Assembly: GCA_945902075.1 (NCBI GenBank)
Contig: CAMDMA010000008.1
Span: forward strand, 36,834-100,833
Source: Candidatus Kuenenia stuttgartensis
GTDB lineage: Bacteria; Planctomycetota; Phycisphaerae; Phycisphaerales; SM1A02
Direction of reading: 5' to 3'
DNA: 64,000 nucleotides
Program-made: the position numbers and the translations under genes
The notes under the pieces: generated by a model
What the model was told of the DNA's origin: nothing
Database searches by the model: none
Seen by the model: the letters and a program-made list of their open reading frames with translations, nothing else
Part shown: in pieces, positions 50,941 through 59,811 of the stretch
How positions within the stretch are numbered: the first letter of the stretch is position 1
Layout: the number at the start of each line of letters is the position of its first letter

Positions 50941-51138
50941 ATGCACTGGCTCGATGTGGCAGAAATCGCGGAGGCACTGATCGATGCGCATCCGGACTTT
51001 GACCCAGCCGGCGTCAGTTTTCCAAAGCTCAAGGCGCTTGTCTCGGCGTTGCCCGGCTTCGCTGAAAAAGTAGGGCATCCTTGCAATGAGCGTATCTTGG
51101 AGGCGATCCAACAGGCGTGGATCGATGAGCGCGAGTAG
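50941..51138 (+). CDS. iscX: Fe-S assembly modulator IscX
   Basis: A 65-residue acidic protein of the IscX (YfhJ) family that binds IscS and regulates cluster assembly. The diagnostic pattern is seen: LDVAEIAEALIDAHPDFDP at the start and NERILEAIQQAWIDERE at the end. ATG at 50941 gives the family length. Together with fdx this is the tail of an isc operon, but iscS, iscU, iscA and hscBA are not in the window. It ends 22 bases before the converging esterase gene. Confidence 0.93.
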   Translation: MHWLDVAEIAEALIDAHPDFDPAGVSFPKLKALVSALPGFAEKVGHPCNERILEAIQQAWIDERE

Positions 51139-51160
51139 GGGAGAGTCGGCGCGATCGTCG

Positions 51161-52279
51161 TTACAGCACTGGTCCCCAGTGTGAGAGAACCTGTGCGAGA
51201 TCGCTGCCGCTGACGGAGCCATCTCCGTCAAGATCTTGCGGCCCGTGTCCCTCGCCCCAGTTCGCAAGCAGCGCAGCGAGATCGGTGGCATCCACCACGC
51301 CATCGCAGTTGATGTCGGCCGCAAGGCGGCAGGGAATCGCGAGTGCCGCGTTGTAAAAATCCCAGTTCGCCTGACCGAGTGTGTTCAGCACCGCACCGGC
51401 ATTGTGCTCGAGCCCCGGAAGAACAGTGAAAGTGTGCACGACGCCAAGGTTTGTGAGTAAGGCGTCGAACTCCTCGTTCATTTCAAGGAGCGAGTCGAGC
51501 GAGCCGATTCCTTGGCGTACGCGGATCTGCGCCGCAATGACAGCTTCCGCCCGATCCGCCGCGATCGTTCGTTGATTCTGTGAGAGGTAGTAGAGCGGGT
51601 CGCTTCCCCAAACCATCTCGTAAATGGCAAGCCGCTGCTTTGGCGGGATGACGCTCCCCGGCGGGTCGTCGAGGAAATCGGTCTGGATCGGACCAGCGCC
51701 GAGCATGGAGATCCCTGCAAAGAGATCGGGCCTTCGGAAGCCAAGTCGTCCGCTTCCTGCGCCTCCCATGCTAAAGCCATCGAGGATGCGGCCACTTCGT
51801 CGGGCGATCGTGCGGAAAGTCACGTCGATGTGGGGGATCAGGTCGTCGAGTACCACAGTTTCCATGGGCACGATGCCATTTTTCGAGTTGCACCACATGC
51901 TGTAGTTCATGCCGTTCGGGAAGACGATGAGCATCGGTGGGATCTTGCCCTGCGCCATCGCCGAACTGAAGAAACTCGTTGCTTGAAGAATGCCACCGAG
52001 TGGGTCCCCTGAGCCATGCAGCCAGTAGAGGACTGGAAATCGGCGGTTCGGCTGGATGGAATACGTGGGCGGGAGATAGATGTGAAAACTTACATCCGCC
52101 CCAGCAGCGTCACTCGAAAATGTTCGGTACTGGAGGCCGGGCGCGCTCACGGGAGCCGTCGTCCATTGAGCAGATGCGGTGGTCGCAAGCGTTCCCGTGC
52201 ACAGCGCCGCGATGGCGGCGCGAGTCTTCGGTCCGAACTCATCACGGAGTCTCCGGAGGATCGTCATCGGCTTCATCAT
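51161..52279 (-). CDS. Secreted esterase (feruloyl/PHB-depolymerase-like) with C-terminal dockerin
   Basis: A 372-residue secreted protein. The signal peptide ends at TASA-Q. An esterase D-like alpha/beta hydrolase domain follows: FPVLYWLHGSGDP (oxyanion strand), nucleophile elbow LDGFSMGGAGSG and the late His in LPGLEHNAG. The last 50 residues are a type I dockerin-like pair of Ca-binding loops: DINCDGVVDATDLAALLANW and DLDGDGSVSGSDLAQVLSHW. In Phycisphaerae such dockerins end many exported proteins and probably serve sorting or attachment rather than a true cellulosome. ATGs at 52279, 52276 and 52267 are all possible starts. Confidence 0.87.
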   Translation of the reverse strand: MMKPMTILRRLRDEFGPKTRAAIAALCTGTLATTASAQWTTAPVSAPGLQYRTFSSDAAGADVSFHIYLPPTYSIQPNRRFPVLYWLHGSGDPLGGILQATSFFSSAMAQGKIPPMLIVFPNGMNYSMWCNSKNGIVPMETVVLDDLIPHIDVTFRTIARRSGRILDGFSMGGAGSGRLGFRRPDLFAGISMLGAGPIQTDFLDDPPGSVIPPKQRLAIYEMVWGSDPLYYLSQNQRTIAADRAEAVIAAQIRVRQGIGSLDSLLEMNEEFDALLTNLGVVHTFTVLPGLEHNAGAVLNTLGQANWDFYNAALAIPCRLAADINCDGVVDATDLAALLANWGEGHGPQDLDGDGSVSGSDLAQVLSHWGPVL

Positions 52280-52385
52280 GCACGAGAAACGGCCGCGCCC
52301 ACCGAGTGATTGCAGTTTTGGTCGCAATTCGCGCCCATAGAGCCTTTATTGGCACCGCCGTACGAATAACTCCTACTCTGCGCGC

Positions 52386-53393
52386 ATGGCGAGAAGCACC
52401 GTCGAGCGATATCACGCAGCCGCGATCCAAACTTCCTTCGCGAACCCAAAGACACGCGACGAGATTCCCTCGCGCGTCGCGCGCATGATCGCGATGGCCG
52501 AGCAGACGGTCGCTGGATATGCGCCATTTTTCGATGTGCGGCTTGTCGCGTTCCCTGAATTCGCGCACGCGGCGCCGGTCTATTTCACGGTCGATGAGTT
52601 ACTTGAGCACCTTGCGGTGGAAATCCCGAACGACCACACCGACGCGTATGCGAGATTTGCCAAGAAAACAGGCTGTTTTGTGCAGACTGGCACATTCATC
52701 GAACGCGACGTGCGCTATCCGGGCGCGGTCTTCAACACCACCTGTTTGATTGGCCCGGATGGGATCATGGCGAAGTACCGCAAGGTGAACCCATGGATTC
52801 CGTGGGAGGTTCACGCGAGCCCGCATGACATTCCTGACTACACCGATGAACTATTTCCAGTAGCGGACACGGAGATCGGGAAGATCGGCTGCGCCATTTG
52901 CTACGACTGGCTCTTTCCGGAGTCGATTCGCCAACTCGCCTTCAACGGCGCGGAGGTCCTCGTGCGTATCAGCGCGTACATGGACCCTTGGGGAGCATCA
53001 GCGCCGATGGACTGGTGGACAACGATCAATCGCGCCCGAGCAATTGAGAATACGGCGTTCGTACTCGCGTGTAACCAGGGTGCGAGTTTCGAGGGCTATC
53101 CGCCGTTTTCCTGGCCGGGTGGCTCGATGGGGATCGACTTCGATGGACGGATACTTGCCCAGGCAGATGCGGGCGCCGGAGAAAAAGTCGTCGTGTTTCC
53201 GATCGATCTGGCAGCACTCCGTGACGCACGCGAACGAAGGCGTGGTCACGACATGCGCGCGCACTATCGCGCAGAGGCCCACCCCTACGCCACGACTCCG
53301 CGCCTCGCGCGCGCCGGGACTGGTGCGATCGACATCGCGATGAATGACCTCCGAACCGCAGCTGCGAAACGCACGCTTTACGAGGGCGCGTAG
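52386..53393 (+). CDS. Carbon-nitrogen hydrolase (nitrilase superfamily)
   Basis: A 335-residue cytoplasmic amidase or nitrilase. The Glu-Lys-Cys triad is intact: AFPEFAH (Glu58), KYRKVNPW (Lys133) and IGCAICYDWLFPES (Cys172). The block KVNPWIPWEVHASPHDIPDY and the N-terminal VERYHAAAIQTSF resemble formamidase and aliphatic amidase relatives. The substrate is not evident. It is only 9 bases before the FG-GAP lipoprotein gene, so the two may share a transcript. Confidence 0.88.
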   Translation: MARSTVERYHAAAIQTSFANPKTRDEIPSRVARMIAMAEQTVAGYAPFFDVRLVAFPEFAHAAPVYFTVDELLEHLAVEIPNDHTDAYARFAKKTGCFVQTGTFIERDVRYPGAVFNTTCLIGPDGIMAKYRKVNPWIPWEVHASPHDIPDYTDELFPVADTEIGKIGCAICYDWLFPESIRQLAFNGAEVLVRISAYMDPWGASAPMDWWTTINRARAIENTAFVLACNQGASFEGYPPFSWPGGSMGIDFDGRILAQADAGAGEKVVVFPIDLAALRDARERRRGHDMRAHYRAEAHPYATTPRLARAGTGAIDIAMNDLRTAAAKRTLYEGA

Positions 53394-53402
53394 ACTGCAC
53401 CG

Positions 53403-56400
53403 ATGCGAGAAATCCAAACTTCTTGTCTCACGCGCGGGTGCTGGGTATCAACTTTTTTGTCGTCGATGATGGCAGGATTCCTCTGTTCCGTGGCGCTCCT
53501 TGGATGTAAGCCAAGCGACTCGACGCCGGAACTTGCTGTTTCTCAAGCGACGCGTCCAGACGCTGCGATGACCACAGCGATGAATCGTGCTATCGGAGAG
53601 ATGGGTCGCTTTGAGTTTGATCGCGCCGGGAAGGAGTTTGCTGCGATCACTGCGCTCCCCTCGGCTCCGCTGGAAGCGGAACTTGGGCGTGCTATCGCAA
53701 CCCTCAACCAATCTCAGGAGGGTGCGCAAGACGAGGCACTCGTACAGCTCGGGGCCTTTCTTGCGAAGAATCCATCAAAGGACCTCGCGTTACGCGCGCG
53801 CTACTGCCAGGGTCTCTGCCTGCTCTATCTCGGCCGCGCGGGGGAGGCGGTCGCTGCGTTCGTTCCGGTTGCGGAGGCGCGCGGCGGCGACGCGTACGCG
53901 CAGTACTTCGCGGGGCAGAGCCTTGAACAAGTTGGTGAGACAGCGAAAGCGCTTGAGTGGTACGAACGAGCGGTCGATCGCGATCCGATGCTCAAGAGTG
54001 CGTTGCTTGGGGTGCAGCGTTGCGCACGCAGGCTTGGCGACGATGGAAAGGCTGAACGCGCGCTTGCGAACTTCGAGGAACTCGCGCGAAATCCTCGCGC
54101 ACGCAACGCCGAGTTTAAATACACGCGCATGGGTGACCTCGGGCTCGCTCCGTTGCCGCGGAACGCGACCGCCGATACGTATGCGCCGCCGACCGGGCCG
54201 ATTTTCGCAGACGAGTGCGAGCTTCCGATTCGGTGGCCCGCGGAATTTGTGCCGGTGTGGTCGACCGACATCGAGCAGCATGCAGTGACCGCGGATCTCA
54301 ACGACGATGGTCGTCTCGACATCGTGATCGCGCGCGGTCTTGCGGTGGCCGAAGAGTCACGCGCCCTTGTCCTTCTCGGTCGTGATGACGGCGCATTCGA
54401 TGCTGTCCCCGATCATCCGCTCGCGGATCTCGTTGGCGGCGCGACGTGGTCACTGCTGATGGGCGACATAAATGCCGACGGTCGCGTCGACCTCTATGCA
54501 TGCCGTAGCGGCGGAAATCGGCTCATCCTGGCGACAGCAGAGGGTGGATTTCGTGACGCAACCGAGGAGTGGGGTGCTGCGGGAAAGACGCAGGTTTGCG
54601 TCGACGGCGCGCTCGCTGACCTTGATCATGATGGTGACCTTGATCTGATGCTACTCGCACGCGACGGTGCCAATGAACTCCTCGCAAACAACGGTGATGG
54701 AACATTCCGCTCGATCGGCGCAGAGGCAGGTGTTGCAACCGAAGGCCGACTCCCGATCTCTGTGATTGTCGGCGACTTTGATTATGACCGCGATGCAGAC
54801 ATCTTCATCCTGAACGACATGCCACCGAACGAGTTGCTGCTCAACGATCGCCTCTGGCGATGGCGCGCAGGAACGCTTCCGGGCTTCACTGAACAACAAC
54901 TCAACGAACGAGCAGCGGCAGCAGCTGTCATCGATATCGCGGACATTCCGCTGCGTCGACTGGTCCTCGTGACGACGTCTTATCTTCGTATGCCGACGCG
55001 TGTGGAAAAGGTCTCGCCCGACCCGCGTATGGAAATGTCGATCGCTGATTTTACCGGCGATGGCCATCAGGATCTCTTGCTCACGAAGAGTCGGTCGATC
55101 GCACTCCACGATGAGGCCGGTCATCATGTCATCGACTTTCCGACGGCCGAACGTGTGGTTCGCACGCAAGCTCTGATGCTTCAGCCAATGCGTGGTGCGT
55201 CGCTCCTCTCACTTCGTTCTGGCGCAGCACCCCTCGTGCGCGGGCCAGGAGCTGGCCGAGGGCCGTTCGCCGCGGTGTCCTTCAGCGGCCGAGATGATCC
55301 CTCTCAATCGATGCGTTCAAACACCAGCGGTATCGGCACCGGTTTTGCCGCGCGCATCGGGAGTGAATGGTTCGGTGGTGAGACGTTCCGCGGGCATAGC
55401 GGCCGTGGTCAATCGCTTGCACCAGTTGCGATTGGAACCGGCCCCTTTGAAGCTATCGATGTACTTGAGATTGATTGGTCGGACGGCGTGTTTCAAAGCG
55501 AGCTTGCGTTGGCGAAGGATGCGCTGCACCAAATCATCGAGACACAGCGACAGATCTCCTCGTGTCCAGTGGTTTTTGCGTGGAACGGCTCAGAACTTCG
55601 ATTTGTGACCGATGTGCTCGGCGTTGGGGGGCTTGGGTATCTTCTTGAGCCTGGGGTCTATAGCGAGCCTCGCCCGTGGGAGTTTCTTGTGCTTCCTGAG
55701 GGCGCGCTTGTCCCGAAGAGCGATGGTTCGCTCGCCCTCGCACTTGCAGAGCCGATGGAGGAGAGTTGCATGCTCGATCGCGTGCGGCTTCGCGCAGTCG
55801 ACATCCCTGAAGGTTGGGATATCGCGCCAGACGAGCGACTCGCCATCAGCGGTACAGCACCGACTGGCGAGCTTGTCGCGTGGCGAGAGTCGTGGCTTCC
55901 TAGAGAGAACCCAGTGCTCGCGCATGCAGATCTTGCTGCGCAGGAGCCCGGTGCGGTCGATCCACGATTCATCGGAAGGCTTGCCGGCGAACAGGTGATT
56001 GAAGTGGAGTTTGGTACGGCGATAGACGCGATCAGCGATCCGTGGCTCGTTATCGACGGTTGGGTGGAGTATCCGTACTGCCAAACGATGTTCGGGGCGT
56101 GGCAGGCGGGCGCGAAGTATCGAGCGCCAAATCTTGAGGCGCGCGCTGCGGACGGATCGTGGAAGGAAGTCGTTTCCGAGTGGGGATATCCCGCTGGAAT
56201 GCCGCGGCGGATGGCGCTTCCGATTCCGAAAGCAGCACTGCCACCGGGGACGACAGCGCTGCGCATGCGTACGACGATGGAGGTCTACTTCGATAGCGTG
56301 CGACTCGTTGCGCGTGAGTCGCTGCCTGCGCAGCCCGTCGAGTGCATGCTGTCTCGAGCAACACTCGCATCAGTTGGATTCGCGAAGCGTACGACCGGCC

Positions 56401-56741
56401 TGCAAAAACAACCGTTTTACGATCGCACCCAGCGCACACCACTTTGGGACTGCCGCTTTCAGCACGGGCTCTACACCGAGTTCGGCGACGTGCGTGAGCT
56501 GCTTGCGGAGCAGGGAGATGCGCTTATCGTTTTCGGCCCTGGTGAAGAAGTCGCGCTTGATTTTGCGTCACCAACTCTTGCGCCCGCAAACGGATCGACA
56601 CGCCGCTACGTCCTCGAGACGCGCGGCTGGTGCAAGGACATGGATCTATTCACTCGAGATGGTGAGACAATTGATCCGCTCCCCGGTTCGGCGGCAGAAC
56701 TTTCGGCACCATCGCGCACGCGACCGATGGGCGGCCGGTAG
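53403..56741 (+). CDS. TPR / FG-GAP / ASPIC-UnbV lipoprotein
   Basis: A 1112-residue exported lipoprotein (lipobox LLGC, residues about 32-35). Residues 55-240 are TPR helices (AQYFAGQSLEQVGETAKALE, WYERAVDRDPMLKSA). Residues 290-580 hold five FG-GAP/VCBS-type Ca loops: DLNDDGRLDIV, DINADGRVDLY, DLDHDGDLDLM, DFDYDRDADIF and DFTGDGHQDLL, a predicted beta-propeller. An ASPIC/UnbV block follows (GIGTGFAARIGSEWFGGETF, IDVLEIDWSDGVFQ), then a domain starting CPVVFAWNGSELRFVTDVLG. It is immediately followed by the multiheme cytochrome gene. A surface or periplasmic partner of that cytochrome is inferred. Confidence 0.82.
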   Translation: MREIQTSCLTRGCWVSTFLSSMMAGFLCSVALLGCKPSDSTPELAVSQATRPDAAMTTAMNRAIGEMGRFEFDRAGKEFAAITALPSAPLEAELGRAIATLNQSQEGAQDEALVQLGAFLAKNPSKDLALRARYCQGLCLLYLGRAGEAVAAFVPVAEARGGDAYAQYFAGQSLEQVGETAKALEWYERAVDRDPMLKSALLGVQRCARRLGDDGKAERALANFEELARNPRARNAEFKYTRMGDLGLAPLPRNATADTYAPPTGPIFADECELPIRWPAEFVPVWSTDIEQHAVTADLNDDGRLDIVIARGLAVAEESRALVLLGRDDGAFDAVPDHPLADLVGGATWSLLMGDINADGRVDLYACRSGGNRLILATAEGGFRDATEEWGAAGKTQVCVDGALADLDHDGDLDLMLLARDGANELLANNGDGTFRSIGAEAGVATEGRLPISVIVGDFDYDRDADIFILNDMPPNELLLNDRLWRWRAGTLPGFTEQQLNERAAAAAVIDIADIPLRRLVLVTTSYLRMPTRVEKVSPDPRMEMSIADFTGDGHQDLLLTKSRSIALHDEAGHHVIDFPTAERVVRTQALMLQPMRGASLLSLRSGAAPLVRGPGAGRGPFAAVSFSGRDDPSQSMRSNTSGIGTGFAARIGSEWFGGETFRGHSGRGQSLAPVAIGTGPFEAIDVLEIDWSDGVFQSELALAKDALHQIIETQRQISSCPVVFAWNGSELRFVTDVLGVGGLGYLLEPGVYSEPRPWEFLVLPEGALVPKSDGSLALALAEPMEESCMLDRVRLRAVDIPEGWDIAPDERLAISGTAPTGELVAWRESWLPRENPVLAHADLAAQEPGAVDPRFIGRLAGEQVIEVEFGTAIDAISDPWLVIDGWVEYPYCQTMFGAWQAGAKYRAPNLEARAADGSWKEVVSEWGYPAGMPRRMALPIPKAALPPGTTALRMRTTMEVYFDSVRLVARESLPAQPVECMLSRATLASVGFAKRTTGLQKQPFYDRTQRTPLWDCRFQHGLYTEFGDVRELLAEQGDALIVFGPGEEVALDFASPTLAPANGSTRRYVLETRGWCKDMDLFTRDGETIDPLPGSAAELSAPSRTRPMGGR

Positions 56742-56762
56742 TTGGTCGATAGACTGCAACCC

Positions 56763-59687
56763 GTGCAAAAGTTCCGCCCCGCAGTTGGTCCGCGACTCAA
56801 GTGGCTCCTGTCCACGGTGTTCGCTTTGTTCGCACTGCTCGCGATCAACAGTACCTACCTCTCTTCCGTCACGTTTCTCGAGTGGAAGTCTGGCGCGACT
56901 TTGCAGGGGCAGTTTTACCTCTGGAACTTCCTCGCGCACCTCGTGCTCGGATTTCTGATCGTCGTTCCGACGATTGTGTTTGGTGCGATCCACTGGCGTA
57001 ACGTCGCGAATCGGCCGAACCCCCGCGCGATCGCTGCCGGCATCGCCACGTTCGTGGCGTCGATCGTGTTACTCGCGACAGGAGTTGCGCTGACGCGTGT
57101 GGAGGTTGCTGGCACCACGATTGGTATTCGTGAGCCAGCTGCGCGCGAACTCGTCTATTGGATGCACGTCGTTGCTCCTGCGGCAGTTGTTTGGCTCTTT
57201 GTTGTCCATCGACTTTCGGGTCGGCGCATTCGATGGAACATCGGTGCACGTTGGGGCGCGGTTGCGGTTGGAACTTCGCTCGCCGCGGTCACTTTTCATT
57301 TCGCAGTCCCGCACGCGCGTCCGCGGGTTCCAGAGGACGGTCGTCAGTACTTTGAGCCCTCGCTTGCGAAGACAGCAACGGGTGGATTTGTCGCCGCACA
57401 ATCGATGATGGCCAACGAGTACTGCCTTGAGTGTCACGCCGATGTCGTGCATTCTTGGGCGCACTCCGTGCACGCCGCAAGTTCATTCAACAATCCGCTC
57501 TACGCGGCGAGCGTCCGTGAGACCCGCCAGCAAGCGTTCGCGCGTGAGGGCCAAGTGCACGACGCGCGTTTTTGTGCCGGATGCCACGATCCCGTCCCAT
57601 TTTTCTCCGGTGCGTTTGAAGATGCTCGTTGGGACGATCCTGCCTACGACGTTGCGAGCGATCCGCTTGGGAGAGCGAGTATTACTTGTACGGTTTGTCA
57701 CGGCATTGTTTCAGTCGATAGCCCGCGCGGAAATGCCGACTACACCATCGAGGAAAGTCCGCACTATCCGCTCGCATTCAGCGATTCGCCGCTTTTGCAA
57801 TGGACATCAAGTCAGCTGGTGAAAGCGAAACCATCGTTTCATAAGCGCACGTTCCTCAAGCCCGAGGTCCATCGTTCGAGTGAGTTCTGCGGCGCGTGCC
57901 ATAAGGTCTTTCTTCCTGAAGCACTCAATGATTACAAGTGGCTTCGTGGTCAGGATCACTACGACTCGTTTCTCTACTCAGGTCGAAGCGGTCACGGCGT
58001 ACTCGGCTGGTACTACCCCGAGAAGGCGGCGACCGAGTGCAACGTGTGCCACATGCCGGCGATGCCAAGTTCGGATTTCGCCGCACGCGACCGTGATGGC
58101 AGTGGGACGCGGAGTGTGCTTTCGCACGCATTTCCGAGCGCAAACACTGCGCTCTCGCAATTGATCGATCAATCGGCCTGCGCGATGCTTCCTGACGCAG
58201 CTCCGGGCGAGCTCCCCGCAGCGATGCAATCTGAAACGGCGGCTGAGGCGCATGCGCGCATCGTCGCCGGACATGCAGCATTCAACGCGAAGACGTTGCG
58301 TCTCGATCTCTTCGCGGTGCGCGATGGCGGGACGATTGATGGAGCACTGCGGCTTATTCGCCCGGATTTACCTGTACTTGATGCAGGTCGAACCTATCTC
58401 ATCGAAGTTGTCGTGCGCACGCTCGATATTGGTCATGAGTTCACCCAAGGTACGGCTGACTCAAATGAGGCATGGCTCTTCGCGCGGGCGTCGAGTGCAG
58501 GTCGCGAGCTCGGAACCCTCGGCGCTCTCGGTACGCAAGGCGCGCTCGATCCGTGGTCGCGGACATACAACGCGTTTGTCATTGATCGCGAGGGTCGGCG
58601 CATCGATCGGCGCAATCCTCAGGACATCTTTCTTTCTCTTTACAACAACCAGATTCCGCCGGGGGCGGGCGATGTCACGCATCTCGTGCTTCGTGTGCCT
58701 GCCGATGTTTCTGCACCAATTGAGATCGAAGCTGAGGTTCGATACCGCAAGTTTGATACGACGTACATGCAATACGTCTACGGGAACGATCGCGTGAATG
58801 ATCTTCCGGTGATGGTGCTCACCCGCGATGTGATTACGCTTCCAGTACGTGCGTCGGACGGAGCGTTGCACGGCGCAACGGCCACAAATCCGCGGAGTTT
58901 CCCTGAATGGCAGCGTTGGTACGACTACGCAATTGGTCTCTTTCGCGAGGCGGATCGCGGCACGGGTCGCGGGGCATTGCGACAGGCAGATGAGGCGTTC
59001 GCCAAAGTCGAGTCGATGGTGCCTGCAGTCGGCGCACTCGCGCGTGCGCGCCTTGAAACTCGCGAGGGCCGACTCGATGACGCAGCGGCATCGCTTGCCC
59101 GCGCGACGCAAGCTGCACAAGCGGGAGAAAATCCAGCGACACCGTGGACCATCCTCTACTTCACCGGGCTTGTCGAGAAGCAGAACGGAAATTTTTCAAG
59201 CGCCCTTGATGCCTTTCGACGCGTGCTCGCGACAGATTTCGCAGGCGCACGCGAACGCGGTTTTGATTTCTCGATTGACACGCGCGTACTCAACGAATTT
59301 GCAGAAACAGCACTCGAAGCAGCATCACTCGAACGATCAAATGTGCCAGCGCGCATGCTGCTTGACGAGTCAGTCGCTGCGCTCACGAAGTCGCTTGAAG
59401 TCGATCCCGAGCAGGCGCAAGCGTGGTGGCTGATGAATCGTGCATGCGAGAAGCTCGGCGATGGAGAGGGAGCAGCCGCCGCGCGTGTCAAACATGCAAC
59501 GTACAAGCCTGACGAGAATGCGCGTGATCGCGCGGTACGTTTGGCGCGTGAGCGCTATCCCTGGGCGAATCACGCAGCCGAAGCGACGGTGCTTTACGAC
59601 CTCCAGCGCGAGGGGCGTTTCGTCGGCGAGTTGCTTGATGGAACCCGAATTGAATTGCCCGCACCAGCGCCCGCCGCAACGCGCTGA
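56763..59687 (+). CDS. Membrane di-heme b / pentaheme c cytochrome with TPR domain
   Basis: A 974-residue fusion. Residues 13-182 hold five membrane helices. Helix 2 carries His59 and His77 and helix 4 carries His135 and His149, a pattern suited to two bis-His b hemes. An odd number of helices places the rest in the periplasm. That part has five c-heme motifs: CLECH (221), CAGCH (271), CTVCH (309), CGACH (376) and CNVCH (426), similar in style to cytochrome c554-like domains. A beta-rich region (about 500-690) and TPR-like helices (about 705-940) complete it. Inference: quinol oxidation coupled to periplasmic electron transfer. GTG at 56763 is the start; a TTG at 56742 would add 7 residues. 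Confidence 0.82.
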   Translation: MQKFRPAVGPRLKWLLSTVFALFALLAINSTYLSSVTFLEWKSGATLQGQFYLWNFLAHLVLGFLIVVPTIVFGAIHWRNVANRPNPRAIAAGIATFVASIVLLATGVALTRVEVAGTTIGIREPAARELVYWMHVVAPAAVVWLFVVHRLSGRRIRWNIGARWGAVAVGTSLAAVTFHFAVPHARPRVPEDGRQYFEPSLAKTATGGFVAAQSMMANEYCLECHADVVHSWAHSVHAASSFNNPLYAASVRETRQQAFAREGQVHDARFCAGCHDPVPFFSGAFEDARWDDPAYDVASDPLGRASITCTVCHGIVSVDSPRGNADYTIEESPHYPLAFSDSPLLQWTSSQLVKAKPSFHKRTFLKPEVHRSSEFCGACHKVFLPEALNDYKWLRGQDHYDSFLYSGRSGHGVLGWYYPEKAATECNVCHMPAMPSSDFAARDRDGSGTRSVLSHAFPSANTALSQLIDQSACAMLPDAAPGELPAAMQSETAAEAHARIVAGHAAFNAKTLRLDLFAVRDGGTIDGALRLIRPDLPVLDAGRTYLIEVVVRTLDIGHEFTQGTADSNEAWLFARASSAGRELGTLGALGTQGALDPWSRTYNAFVIDREGRRIDRRNPQDIFLSLYNNQIPPGAGDVTHLVLRVPADVSAPIEIEAEVRYRKFDTTYMQYVYGNDRVNDLPVMVLTRDVITLPVRASDGALHGATATNPRSFPEWQRWYDYAIGLFREADRGTGRGALRQADEAFAKVESMVPAVGALARARLETREGRLDDAAASLARATQAAQAGENPATPWTILYFTGLVEKQNGNFSSALDAFRRVLATDFAGARERGFDFSIDTRVLNEFAETALEAASLERSNVPARMLLDESVAALTKSLEVDPEQAQAWWLMNRACEKLGDGEGAAAARVKHATYKPDENARDRAVRLARERYPWANHAAEATVLYDLQREGRFVGELLDGTRIELPAPAPAATR

Positions 59688-59811
59688 GGAGGCGCGCTGT
59701 GCCGTGCCGTGCGGATCACTCCGTGTTGCTCCGACGACATGTGGTGACGACGATGTCTGGTGTCGTCGATGTGTCGAGAGAGGCGAGCATTCCATCGTCT
59801 CGCGACGATTG

